Source: Streptomyces olivochromogenes (GTDB taxonomy: Bacteria; Actinomycetota; Actinomycetes; Streptomycetales; Streptomycetaceae). From it: 64,000 nucleotides of DNA. The translations under genes were made by a program, and so were the position numbers. The notes below the pieces were generated by a model, which searched no databases, was not told where the DNA came from, and was given only the letters and a program-made list of their open reading frames with translations. Below are positions 8,212 to 16,435 of this stretch, one piece after another. Each line of letters starts with the position of its first letter. Positions within the stretch are counted from its first letter, which is position 1. The stretch spans positions 62,001-126,000 of the forward strand of contig NZ_JADDRL010000004.1 of assembly GCF_021538895.1 (NCBI RefSeq), written 5' to 3'.

Positions 8212-10062
8212 TCAGTGGTTCATGAACGACGTGACCGGCAGCGCCCGTTCGACGATCCGGACGTCGCCGAGCCGGCCGTGCAGGATCTGGTCGATCTTCC
8301 CGCCGTACTCGTAGCCGCCGACCAGCCACGGCAGCCCGGCCGAGGCGAGCCCTACGGCGGGCGCGTGCGGGTTGCGGGCCACGGGGCAGCCCTGGACGTA
8401 CATCGTCGTGTGCCGTCCGTCGTTGACCACGGCGACGTGCCACCAGGTCTCCCGCGCGGTCTCGTCACCCCAGTTGGTGGCGAGCTGCTGCTGGTTGAGC
8501 GGCCGGGCCGCCCACTGCGGACCGGGCCCGTCGGAGACGGACAGCGTGGCGAGCGGCTCGTCCGGATCGTCCGTGGACGGCCCGGCGGTCCCGTTGCGGC
8601 CGGCCCGGCCGACCAGCCCGGACCAGGCGTTGTGCGAGGCGTCCCAGTCCGTCGGCAGCCAGTAGAAGGCCTCGATGGTGTAACCGGAGCGGAGGGTGGC
8701 CGAGTTGAGCGGCGCTCCGTCGACCGTGCGCAGGTAGGCGCCCCGCAACGGGGACTTGTAGCCCTGGAACTCCAGGCTGCCGTGGCCCGGCTGGTCCGGG
8801 TGGTGCGCGGCGGACCACACGAGCCGGCCCTCGCCCACCGTGACCGGGACCAGGTCGTTGCCCCGCCCGGACAGGTCGCGGACCGTGCCGGTGAGGGCGG
8901 CGCCGTCCTCGTGGCCGTCGAAGCGCCAGTAGGCGACCGTGCCCGGGACGAGCATCCGCGCCACGGGACGCGCCGGACGCGGCGGCACCGGCACGAAGCC
9001 GGAGAACCGCTTCTCGAAATCGATGTCGACGGAGAACCGGTCCGCGGTGCCGGACAGTTCCATCTCCTGCCGCTCCAGCTCGTTCAGCCCCTGGGCGGCC
9101 CGGCCCAGGATCCACGGCGACAGCGTCTCGACGTCGATGGTCTCGCGGTCGAGGTCGAAGTGGTAGAGGCGGATCATCGCCGCGCCGCCGAAGTAGCGGT
9201 TCTGGTAGTTCGTCAGGTGCAGGTGGACGTCGTTGCCCGCCGCGTTCTTGCGGATCGCCCGCCCGGCCGGCCAGTAGTGGCCGTTGAGGGTGAGGAAGAT
9301 CTGGTCGTGGTCCTCGATCAGCTGGTCCCACAGTTGCTGACCGTGGTCCGACAGCGCGTCGTCCGCCGCGACCAGTTCGTGCGTGGTGAGCACGACCGGC
9401 GTCCTGGGGTGCCGGGCCAGGACCTCCTTCGCCCAGGCGTAACCCTGCGCCGACGGCCGCCAGTCGAGCGCGAGCACCATCCACTCCCGCCCGGCCGCGC
9501 GGAAGAGGTGGAAGGTGTTGTAGCCGTCCGGGGAGGCACCGCCGAAGGTGGGCTTGCCCTGGAAGCGCCGCGGACCGAACGTGTCCAGGTACGGCGTCGG
9601 GCCGCGCTGGTCGTCCGTCGAGGACCGTACGTCGTGGTTGCCCGCGAGGACGCTGTAGCCGACGCCGCGCCGGTCGAGCAGCCCGAACGCCTCGCCGATC
9701 GCGGCGCATTCCTCCTTGGCGCCGTTCTGCGTGAGGTCGCCGAGGTGGGACAGGAAGACGATGTTGTCGTCCCGGCCGTGCTCCAGCAGATAGCGCAGCG
9801 AGGCCTCGATCGGCTTCTTGTCGATGCTGGGCCCGTCGAACAGGTACTGGGTGTCGGGCATCACCGCGAGCGTGAAGCGGCGGCTCTCGGCGTCGGGCCG
9901 CCACGCGGAGGCCGTCTCGGCGGTGGCCGCCTCCGCGGTGGCCGGGAGGACGGCACCGGCCGTGGCGGCGGCACCCAGCAGCGCGGTGGCCCTCAGGAAA
10001 CTGCGTCGTCCGGCACCGGCCTGCGCGGCCTCGCCCTGGGCATGGTCATGCGACGTACACAC
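8212..10062 (-). CDS. Tat-exported calcineurin-type phosphoesterase with LamG domain
   Basis: A 616-residue protein. A Tat-like RRSFLRA lies at 19-25, followed by an Ala-rich core. The metallophosphoesterase domain (about 60-300) carries metal motifs PDTQ (69-72), HLGDLTQNG (106-114), AGNHD (140-144), TTHE (226-229) and NGH (260-262). The first motif has Gln in place of the usual His, as in many secreted bacterial members. A LamG/concanavalin-like domain (about 370-600, starting TVAYWRFDGH) is probably a glycan-binding module. The start is GTG 10062, preceded by an ACGGAG site. It lies 57 bases after the GH2 gene and 32 before the PHP gene. It probably removes phosphate from a polysaccharide or glycoconjugate outside the cell; the true substrate is not evident. 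Confidence 0.85.
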   Translation of the reverse strand: MCTSHDHAQGEAAQAGAGRRSFLRATALLGAAATAGAVLPATAEAATAETASAWRPDAESRRFTLAVMPDTQYLFDGPSIDKKPIEASLRYLLEHGRDDNIVFLSHLGDLTQNGAKEECAAIGEAFGLLDRRGVGYSVLAGNHDVRSSTDDQRGPTPYLDTFGPRRFQGKPTFGGASPDGYNTFHLFRAAGREWMVLALDWRPSAQGYAWAKEVLARHPRTPVVLTTHELVAADDALSDHGQQLWDQLIEDHDQIFLTLNGHYWPAGRAIRKNAAGNDVHLHLTNYQNRYFGGAAMIRLYHFDLDRETIDVETLSPWILGRAAQGLNELERQEMELSGTADRFSVDIDFEKRFSGFVPVPPRPARPVARMLVPGTVAYWRFDGHEDGAALTGTVRDLSGRGNDLVPVTVGEGRLVWSAAHHPDQPGHGSLEFQGYKSPLRGAYLRTVDGAPLNSATLRSGYTIEAFYWLPTDWDASHNAWSGLVGRAGRNGTAGPSTDDPDEPLATLSVSDGPGPQWAARPLNQQQLATNWGDETARETWWHVAVVNDGRHTTMYVQGCPVARNPHAPAVGLASAGLPWLVGGYEYGGKIDQILHGRLGDVRIVERALPVTSFMNH

Positions 10063-10119
10063 GTGTGCTCCGTAAAGGTGGCAGTAGAGGTGGCGGAGGT
10101 GGCAAAGGGAGGAGGAGGT

Positions 10120-12123
10120 TCAGAGAGCGCGCAGCGTCCAGGTCCAGCGGTGGACGCCCGGTGCGACGAGGTGGGACGGCGAGGTGTCGGGGCCGCACGA
10201 GGCCGTACCCAGCCCCCGGTGCGCCGCGTCCAGGTGCACCACGCACCCGGGGCGCGGGACCAGTTCGTCGTGGTGGGTGGCGGAGGTCAGGTCCTCGGCG
10301 CGGTACCGGGTGACGGACACCTGGCGTGGTTCGTCCAGTTCGACCGCGAGCCCGGTGGCGTCCGGCGCCGACAGCGTGAAGCGGCGTACGCCGTGCCGGC
10401 CGCCGCTCTCCTGCGGCCGTAGATACGGGGTGAACAACTCGTCCACGCGCACCGCGTGGTGGCCGACGGGCGCGCCCGCACTGCGGTCCGGGTACGACTC
10501 CCAGGGTCCCTGCCCGAACCACTCCAGCAGGTCCTGCCCTGACACCGTCTCGAACACCGAGCCGACCCGTGCCACGTCGTCGAACTCGGCGGGCAGCTCG
10601 GCCGTTTCGGCCACGCGGACGCCGCCCGCGAGGGGCGTGAACTCCTGCCGGTGCCGGACGACGCCGACCGCGCCGGCGTACTCCGCGAGCACGGTCACCC
10701 GGTCGTCGTCCCGCCGTACCGACACCACCTTGCGGACCAGGGAGTCGAGCCCCCACCCGCGCCAGCGCCGGGCGATGCCGCCCAGCTCGTCGTTGTCGGT
10801 GGGCGCCCGCCACAGGGACAGGGTGGGGCCGGCGGTCAGCAGCGGGTGGATCAGCAGGCCCTCCCCGTCCACCTCGACGCCACGGTGCGCCGCCGGGGGC
10901 TCGCCCGCGGGGGCGGTGGCCGCCCGCAGCCGCACCTGCGGCGTGCACACCCGCGTACCGCGCGGCGCCCACGGCAGGTCCTCGGCCGTGGTCACCCGCA
11001 GCGTCAGCCAGGCCTCGCCGCCGTCGTGCGGCACGGCGAAGGGAAGCGGCACCGCGGCCGTCTGGCCCGGCCGCAGGTCGGGCAGCTCGGCGGGTGCGGT
11101 CAGGGTGCGGCCGTCGGCCAGGGACAGCTCCCAGCGCCCCGCCAGCCATTCCAGGCCGCGGAAGTGCTGGTGGTTGGAGAGGACGATGCCCTCGTGCCGG
11201 AAGCAGGCGATCCGCACCGGCGCCGCGAGTTCCCGGTGCTCGTACAGCACGGGCTTCGGGGTACGGTCCGGGAAGACGACCCCGTCCGCGATGAACGCGC
11301 CGTCGTGGATGGTCTCGCCGAAGTCGCCGCCGTACGCCCACCGGTACCCGGGCGCGGCGACACCGTTGTCATAGAGTCCGGCGCCCGCGCGCCCTGCCGG
11401 TCTTCCGTCGCTCACGCGCTGCAGAATTCCGTGGTCCCAGAACTCCCAGATGAAGCCGCCCTGAAGACCCGGGGTGGACTCGATGGCAGCCCAGTGGTCG
11501 GCGAGCGTGCCGTTGCTGTTGCCCATCGCGTGCGAGTACTCGCACAGGATGAGCGGTTTGGTCTGCCGACCGGACAGCGCGTGCGCCACGCAGTCCTCGA
11601 TCGGCGCGTACATGGGGCAGGCGATGTCGGAGGCCGAGTCCGGGTCCGCCCAGCCGCGCTTGGCCGCGCCCCCCGACAGGTCGAACTCGGCGGCCAGGTG
11701 CGAGTCCTTGGAGATGCCCACGGGCCGCTCGTCGACCTGGACCAGGAGCACGCTCTCGGCGGCCCCGACCTGGAGCACGATCCGCCGGCCCGTCCAGTCG
11801 GCCGGGATGTCCACCGCACGCTCGTAGACGCCCGTCGGATTGGCCGCGGGCGCCAGCGGCGGAAACTCGGCGAACGGCATGCGGACGTTCGTGTACCGCG
11901 GCAGGTCGTCCGTGTCCTGCAGCGTCCACGCGCCGGGGACGCGGGCCGTCGACCAGGTGCCGTCGGCCGGCGCGTCCGGCGCCGGCAGCAGCCGGAACCG
12001 CCAGTCGCCGTCCAGGGACACCGCCCCCGGCCGACGGTCGACGGCACTCATCGGCAGCCGCCCCCAGGAGGTCACCTCGGGTGCCTCCCAGGGGCGCAGG
12101 GCGATCAGGGGATCGCGGGACAT
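10120..12123 (-). CDS. GH2 beta-galactosidase-like protein with large internal deletion
   Basis: A 667-residue reading frame related to LacZ-type GH2 enzymes, which are normally about 1000 residues. Residues 1-150 match the N-terminal sugar-binding domain (VYERAVDIPADWTGRRIVLQVG). From about 151 the sequence jumps to the second half of the TIM barrel: DIACPMYAP at 166-174, then LILCEYSHAMGNS at 191-203 with nucleophile E195, then GGFIWEFWDHG, then the C-terminal beta-gal small-chain domain (LWRAPTDND; FGQGPWESYPDR). The missing stretch includes the Ig-like domain 2, the first barrel half and the acid/base Glu (GNESGHG region of E. coli LacZ). The junction lies near base 11670 and the frame stays open. 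It is probably inactive or altered. It starts inside the upstream permease stop (TGATG). Confidence 0.8.
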   Translation of the reverse strand: MSRDPLIALRPWEAPEVTSWGRLPMSAVDRRPGAVSLDGDWRFRLLPAPDAPADGTWSTARVPGAWTLQDTDDLPRYTNVRMPFAEFPPLAPAANPTGVYERAVDIPADWTGRRIVLQVGAAESVLLVQVDERPVGISKDSHLAAEFDLSGGAAKRGWADPDSASDIACPMYAPIEDCVAHALSGRQTKPLILCEYSHAMGNSNGTLADHWAAIESTPGLQGGFIWEFWDHGILQRVSDGRPAGRAGAGLYDNGVAAPGYRWAYGGDFGETIHDGAFIADGVVFPDRTPKPVLYEHRELAAPVRIACFRHEGIVLSNHQHFRGLEWLAGRWELSLADGRTLTAPAELPDLRPGQTAAVPLPFAVPHDGGEAWLTLRVTTAEDLPWAPRGTRVCTPQVRLRAATAPAGEPPAAHRGVEVDGEGLLIHPLLTAGPTLSLWRAPTDNDELGGIARRWRGWGLDSLVRKVVSVRRDDDRVTVLAEYAGAVGVVRHRQEFTPLAGGVRVAETAELPAEFDDVARVGSVFETVSGQDLLEWFGQGPWESYPDRSAGAPVGHHAVRVDELFTPYLRPQESGGRHGVRRFTLSAPDATGLAVELDEPRQVSVTRYRAEDLTSATHHDELVPRPGCVVHLDAAHRGLGTASCGPDTSPSHLVAPGVHRWTWTLRAL

Positions 12124-12986
12124 CAGCGGATGGCCCCCTTGGCGAGGTCGCCGATGATCTGCCGGGCGCCGACCGCGAACACGATCAGCAGCGGGACGAG
12201 GGCGAGCAGGGCGCCGGTCATCACCATGCCGTAGTCGGTCGTGCCGTGGGTGCCGTTGAGCTGGGACAGCGCGACCTGGAGGGTCACGTTGTCCGGGTTG
12301 GTGAGGGCGATCAGGGGCCAGGCGTAGTCGTTCCATTGGCCCATGAAGGTGAAGATGCCGAGGAAGGCCAGCCCCGGCCGGACCACCGGGAGCGCCACGT
12401 GCCAGTACTGGCGCAGGAAGCTCGCCCCGTCGATCCGGGAGGCGTCCAGGAGTTCGTCGTGGATGGCGCCCTTCATGTACTGGCGCATCCAGAAGATGCC
12501 GAACGCGTTGGCCGCCGCCGGGACGATCAGCGAGGTCATCGTGCCGATCCAGCCGAGCTTCGCCATGATCACGAACTGCGGGATGGCGGCGAGCTGCGCC
12601 GGCACCATGAAGATGGCCATCAGCAGGGCGAACAGCACGTTCTTGCCGGGGAAGTCGAACTTGGCGAAGACGAAGGCCGCCAGCGAGTCGAAGAACAGGA
12701 CCAGGAAGGTCACCGAGCCCGCCACCAGCAGGGAGTTGAACATCGAGCCGAAGAAGTCGATGTTGTCGAAGAGGTGCCGGGCGTTCTCCAGGAAGTGGGA
12801 GCCCGGCAGCAGCTTCGGCGGGTAGGAGAAGATGTCCGACGTCGTGTGCGTCGACATGATGACGGCCCAGTAGAACGGGAAGGCCGACAGCAGCAGTCCG
12901 ACGATCAGGACGGAGTGCAGGGCGATGCCCCGGCTCCGGGTGCCCTTCACGGCCCTGGGCCTGCGTGTGCCTGGGATGGTTGCCAT
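12123..12986 (-). CDS. ABC sugar transporter permease (MalG type)
   Basis: A 287-residue inner-membrane permease of the carbohydrate-uptake CUT1 family, with six predicted membrane helices. The EAA-type cytoplasmic loop DELLDASRIDGASFLRQYWH near 190-210 contacts the ATPase. It pairs with the MalF-type permease upstream (14-base gap) and the lipoprotein two genes upstream. No ATPase gene is in this operon, so it probably uses a shared MsiK-like ATPase encoded elsewhere, as is known for Streptomyces CUT1 systems. Its TGA overlaps the ATG of the GH2 gene by one base. Confidence 0.9.
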   Translation of the reverse strand: MATIPGTRRPRAVKGTRSRGIALHSVLIVGLLLSAFPFYWAVIMSTHTTSDIFSYPPKLLPGSHFLENARHLFDNIDFFGSMFNSLLVAGSVTFLVLFFDSLAAFVFAKFDFPGKNVLFALLMAIFMVPAQLAAIPQFVIMAKLGWIGTMTSLIVPAAANAFGIFWMRQYMKGAIHDELLDASRIDGASFLRQYWHVALPVVRPGLAFLGIFTFMGQWNDYAWPLIALTNPDNVTLQVALSQLNGTHGTTDYGMVMTGALLALVPLLIVFAVGARQIIGDLAKGAIR

Positions 12987-13000
12987 GGTGAGCGGCCTTC

Positions 13001-13963
13001 CTAGTCTTCGCCCCGGCGCTGCACCAGGCGCCAGTTGACGATCGAGAAGAGGATGACGACGAGGAAGATGCCCCAGGCCACGGCGGCGCCGTAGCCGAAG
13101 TCGTTGTTGTCGAAGGTCTGCTGGAAGAAGTAGAGGACCATCGTCCGGCCGGCGTGGCCGGGTCCGCCGGAGAACGTCGAGTCGTTGGCGGTCGTCTGCA
13201 GCAGCACCTGCGGTTCGGAGAAGCTCTGCAGACCGGTGACCGTCGAGACGACCAGCACGAACAGCAGCACCGGCCGCATCATCGGCAGCGTGATCCGGAA
13301 GAAGGTCTGCACGGGACCGGCACCGTCCATCCGGGCCGCCTCGTACAGCTCGCCGGGGATCGTCTGCAGTCCCGCGAGGAAGATGATCGCGTTGTAGCCG
13401 GTCCACTGCCAGGTCATCAGGGTCGCGATGGCCACCTTGATGCCCCACGGCGTGTTCAGCCACGCCACCTGGTCCAGGCCGACGGCCTGCGACAGGGCGT
13501 TCACCAGGCCGAAGTTGGTGGAGAACACCGACCCGAAGATGATCGCGACGGCCACCACCGAGGTGACGTTCGGCAGGAAGTAGGCGAAGCGGTAGACGTT
13601 CTTGAAGCGGACCGCCGAGTTGAGCATCACGGCCGTCACCATCGCCAGCAGGACCATGGGGAAGGTGGCCAGCGCCCAGATCACGACGGTGTTCCCGACC
13701 GAGCCCCAGAAGTCGCTGTCGCCCAGCAGGTACCGGTACTGGGACAGGCCCGCCCACTCCATCGGGCCGAGGCCGTCCCAGCGGTGCAGGGAGACGTAGA
13801 GCGAGAAGCCGACGGGTATCAGGCCGAAGCCGAGGAAGAGGAGGTAGAAGGGGGAGATGGCGGCGTAGAGGTGCCAGTACTTCCGCCGGCCCCGCCGGGT
13901 TCGCGCGGCGGGCGCCGACGCCGGCGCGGCGGTGGGTTTCTGCAGTGCGGGGACGGTGGCCAT
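13001..13963 (-). CDS. ABC sugar transporter permease (MalF type)
   Basis: A 320-residue CUT1 permease with an Ala/Pro/Arg-rich cytoplasmic N-terminus (about 1-30) and six predicted helices. The first helix begins near YWHLYAAISPFYLLFLGFG. The EAA loop is GELYEAARMDGAGPVQTFFRI, near 205-225. It overlaps the stop of the solute-binding lipoprotein gene (TGATG at 13961-13965) and precedes the second permease. It forms one importer with its neighbours; the cargo is probably an oligosaccharide released from a complex glycan, judging from the GH2, GH4, GH29 and GH38 genes around it. Confidence 0.9.
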   Translation of the reverse strand: MATVPALQKPTAAPASAPAARTRRGRRKYWHLYAAISPFYLLFLGFGLIPVGFSLYVSLHRWDGLGPMEWAGLSQYRYLLGDSDFWGSVGNTVVIWALATFPMVLLAMVTAVMLNSAVRFKNVYRFAYFLPNVTSVVAVAIIFGSVFSTNFGLVNALSQAVGLDQVAWLNTPWGIKVAIATLMTWQWTGYNAIIFLAGLQTIPGELYEAARMDGAGPVQTFFRITLPMMRPVLLFVLVVSTVTGLQSFSEPQVLLQTTANDSTFSGGPGHAGRTMVLYFFQQTFDNNDFGYGAAVAWGIFLVVILFSIVNWRLVQRRGED

Positions 13964-15258
13964 CAGTGGCTCACCCCCAGGTGGTCCGCTATGCGCCGGC
14001 ATGTGCTCATGGCGTCCCTCCAGGCCTTCTCCGGGTCCTTGCCGAGGACGCCGACGTTCTTGATCTCGTCCTTGACGGGCTGCCCGAGCGCTACGTCGAA
14101 CGGGCTGTTGTAGGCGACCGCGATCTTCCGCGCGGCGGGCCCGAAGACGTCCATCGTGACCTGGCCGCCGAAGAACGGGTCGGGCTCGCGCAGTTGCTTC
14201 AGGGCGTAGGAGGCGGGGGTGGAGGGGAAGAGTCCGGCGTCGACGAAACCCTGGGCCTGGTTGGCCGCGTCGAGGATCCAGATGATGATCTCGAAGGCCC
14301 GCTCGGGCTCCCGGCACGCCTTGGTGATCGACAGGAACGAGCCGCCGTTGTTCGAGGGCCGCACGGGCATCTGCGCCACCCGCCATCGGCCCTTGGTCTT
14401 CGGCACACCGGTCTTGATGTCGTTGGTGGCCCAGGAGGCGCCGAGCTGGCTGGGCAGCTTGCCGTCCTGGATGGCGGACAGCTGGTCCGGGGTGCCGGTG
14501 ACGAGGTCCGAGACGATCCCGCGCCGCTTCGCCTCCACGGCCAGCGCCCAGGCGGCGCGCACATGTTCCTGGTCGCCGATGAAGTGGCGGTCCCGGTCGA
14601 CGAACCGCTTGCCGCCCTGCTGCACCGCGTTCTCGAAGACGGCGTTGACGTCGGTGAGCAGATAGGTCCCGGGGATCCGCTTGCGGAGCTGCTCGCCGGC
14701 CCCGAAGAACTTCTCCCAGGTGTTCAACTCCCGGGAGACGTCGGCCGGTTCGTGGGGCAGTCCGGCCTTGCGGAAGACGTCGTACTGGTAGAAGTGCGCG
14801 ACCGGGCCGCAGTCGATGGGGAAGCCCACCATGGTGCCGTCGTCGGCGATGCCCTGGTCCCACTTCCAGGGCAGGTACTGGCTCCTGTACTTGTCCGCGC
14901 CCAGCGTCCTGAGGTCCACGAACTGGTCGGCGTTGGGCAGGTAGGAGGCCATGTCCTCGCCCTTGAGGCCCGCGATGTCGGGGATGTGGGCACGGCCGGT
15001 CATCGTGGTGATCAGTTTGGCGCGGTAGTAGCCGCCGATCTTGACGGCCCGCAGGTCGACCGACCTGTCGTAGCGGGCCCTGGCCTTGTTGACGACGGTG
15101 TCGCCGAGACCGCCGTCCCAGTACCACAGGACCATGTTCCGGCCGGTCGAGCCGGTCGGAACGGCGCAGCCGGTCGCCAGGCCGCCGAGCGCCGTGGCGG
15201 CCGAACCGGCCAGGCCCGCGCGCAGCAGGCCTCTTCGTGAGAGCCGCACAGCTCCCAC
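13963..15258 (-). CDS. ABC sugar-binding lipoprotein
   Basis: A 431-residue extracellular solute-binding protein (family 1). The N-terminus has both a twin-arginine motif (SRRGLLRAG) and a lipobox GLATGC, with the lipidated Cys near residue 31, so it is probably Tat-exported and membrane-anchored. The mature part has the WYWDGG opening strand and PVRPSNNGGSFLSITKA segment typical of CUT1 binding proteins. Starts GTG 15258 and GTG 15249 are both plausible; GGTGGGAG favours the latter. It delivers sugar to the two permeases downstream. A 36-base gap separates it from the kinase gene, so all belong to one transcript. Confidence 0.9.
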   Translation of the reverse strand: MGAVRLSRRGLLRAGLAGSAATALGGLATGCAVPTGSTGRNMVLWYWDGGLGDTVVNKARARYDRSVDLRAVKIGGYYRAKLITTMTGRAHIPDIAGLKGEDMASYLPNADQFVDLRTLGADKYRSQYLPWKWDQGIADDGTMVGFPIDCGPVAHFYQYDVFRKAGLPHEPADVSRELNTWEKFFGAGEQLRKRIPGTYLLTDVNAVFENAVQQGGKRFVDRDRHFIGDQEHVRAAWALAVEAKRRGIVSDLVTGTPDQLSAIQDGKLPSQLGASWATNDIKTGVPKTKGRWRVAQMPVRPSNNGGSFLSITKACREPERAFEIIIWILDAANQAQGFVDAGLFPSTPASYALKQLREPDPFFGGQVTMDVFGPAARKIAVAYNSPFDVALGQPVKDEIKNVGVLGKDPEKAWRDAMSTCRRIADHLGVSH

Positions 15259-15294
15259 CGCCTTTCGGATCTGTTCGGGACTTACGTACGGGGA

Positions 15295-16314
15295 TCAGTG
15301 CTGCCGGTCGGGCGGGGTGACGGGGGCGTACGTCACGGGCGGGCCCACCCGCGCGGGGATGCGGTCGGCGAGGAAGCCGTACGACCGCCGGAGCTCGGGG
15401 TCGGTCAGCGCGCGCCACCAGCGGTCCACGCCGTACCAGCCGGGGGCCGCCAGCGCTCCGCCGTGGTGCCGTACGGACAGTCCCGCCGCCAGTACCGCGA
15501 ACCGCAGCCGCTCCGCCAGCGGCCAGCCGCCCAGCGAGGCCGCGACGAAGCTCGCGCCGAAGACGTCACCGGCGCCCGTGGCGTCGAGGACATCGATGTC
15601 GAGGGCCGGGACCTCCGCGTACTCGCCGGTCGTCTGGTCGACGGCGACGGCCCCGTCACCGCCGCGGGTGACCACGGCCACCGGGACGAGCTCGCAGAGC
15701 GTGCCGAGGGCCGCCACCGCGCTGTCGGTGCGCGTATAGGCCATCGCCTCGGCCTCGTTGGGGAGGAAGGCGTGGCACAGGGCCAGCTGGTCGAGCAGGT
15801 CGGTGGACCACTGTCGGCTGGGGTCCCAGCCGACGTCGGCGTAGACGTGCGTGCCGTTCGCGGCCGCCTTGGCGATCCACTCGCGCGGTTCGGCCTCGAT
15901 GTGGACGAGGGCCGTGCGCGCCTCGGGCGGGTCGCCCATCAACGCGTCCTGCGAGTAGGGAGGTTCTTGGCCGTGGGTGACGAGCGCCCGGTCGTGACCG
16001 TGGGCGAGGGCGACGGTGACCGGGGTGGGCCAGCCGTCGGCGGTGCGGGAGAGGGAGAGGCCGACGCCCTCCTGTCCGTCGAGGACGTCACGGCAGTACG
16101 CGCCGTAGAAGTCGTCACCGAACACCGTGGCCAGCGAGGTGCGCAGGCCGAACCGGGAGGCGGCGACCGCCAGGTTGGCGATGCCGCCCGGCCCGCAGCC
16201 CATGCCCTTCGTCCAGATCTCCTCGCCCGGTGTGGGCGGCTTTCCCAGTCCCGTGAGGACGAGGTCGTAGAAGAGCAGCCCGGTCAGCAGCACGTCGGGC
16301 CGGTCGTCGTCCAC
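15295..16314 (-). CDS. PfkB-family sugar kinase
   Basis: A 339-residue ribokinase/PfkB carbohydrate kinase. It has the N-terminal GCGPGGIANLAVAASRFG sugar-site motif and the C-terminal DATGAGDVFGASF ATP and catalytic motif whose Asp is the base. I chose GTG 16314 because AGAGGA lies about 7 bases upstream; the frame is open to a TTG at 16347 and another GTG at 16320. It is the first gene of the leftward operon and is divergent from the DeoR gene. With a GH4 enzyme in the opposite operon, which often uses 6-phospho-glycosides, it may phosphorylate an imported sugar. The exact sugar cannot be read from sequence. Confidence 0.85.
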   Translation of the reverse strand: MDDDRPDVLLTGLLFYDLVLTGLGKPPTPGEEIWTKGMGCGPGGIANLAVAASRFGLRTSLATVFGDDFYGAYCRDVLDGQEGVGLSLSRTADGWPTPVTVALAHGHDRALVTHGQEPPYSQDALMGDPPEARTALVHIEAEPREWIAKAAANGTHVYADVGWDPSRQWSTDLLDQLALCHAFLPNEAEAMAYTRTDSAVAALGTLCELVPVAVVTRGGDGAVAVDQTTGEYAEVPALDIDVLDATGAGDVFGASFVAASLGGWPLAERLRFAVLAAGLSVRHHGGALAAPGWYGVDRWWRALTDPELRRSYGFLADRIPARVGPPVTYAPVTPPDRQH

Positions 16315-16370
16315 GTGCACGTCCTCTCGCTCGGGAGAGCTCGTCAAAACTCTTCATTTCGGTGACCGGA

Positions 16371-16400
16371 ATCGTGCGCCGCCCCCACGAGATTGGTCAA
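16371..16400 (-). promoter_or_regulatory. Candidate promoter of the kinase-ABC-glycan operon
   Basis: Read leftward, TTGACC (16400-16395) is followed after 18 bases by CACGAT (16376-16371). It lies about 60 bases before the kinase start, in the 121-base region shared with the DeoR gene. A DeoR operator probably lies here too, but I cannot assign it. Confidence 0.4.
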
Positions 16401-16435
16401 TACCCGAGCAGAACTGAGCATGGATTTGATTGAAG

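Noticed and set aside
10063..10119. Triple AGGTGGC repeat between the GH2 and LamG phosphoesterase genes
   Set aside because: The copies are short and irregular in a purine-rich leader; chance is a sufficient explanation.
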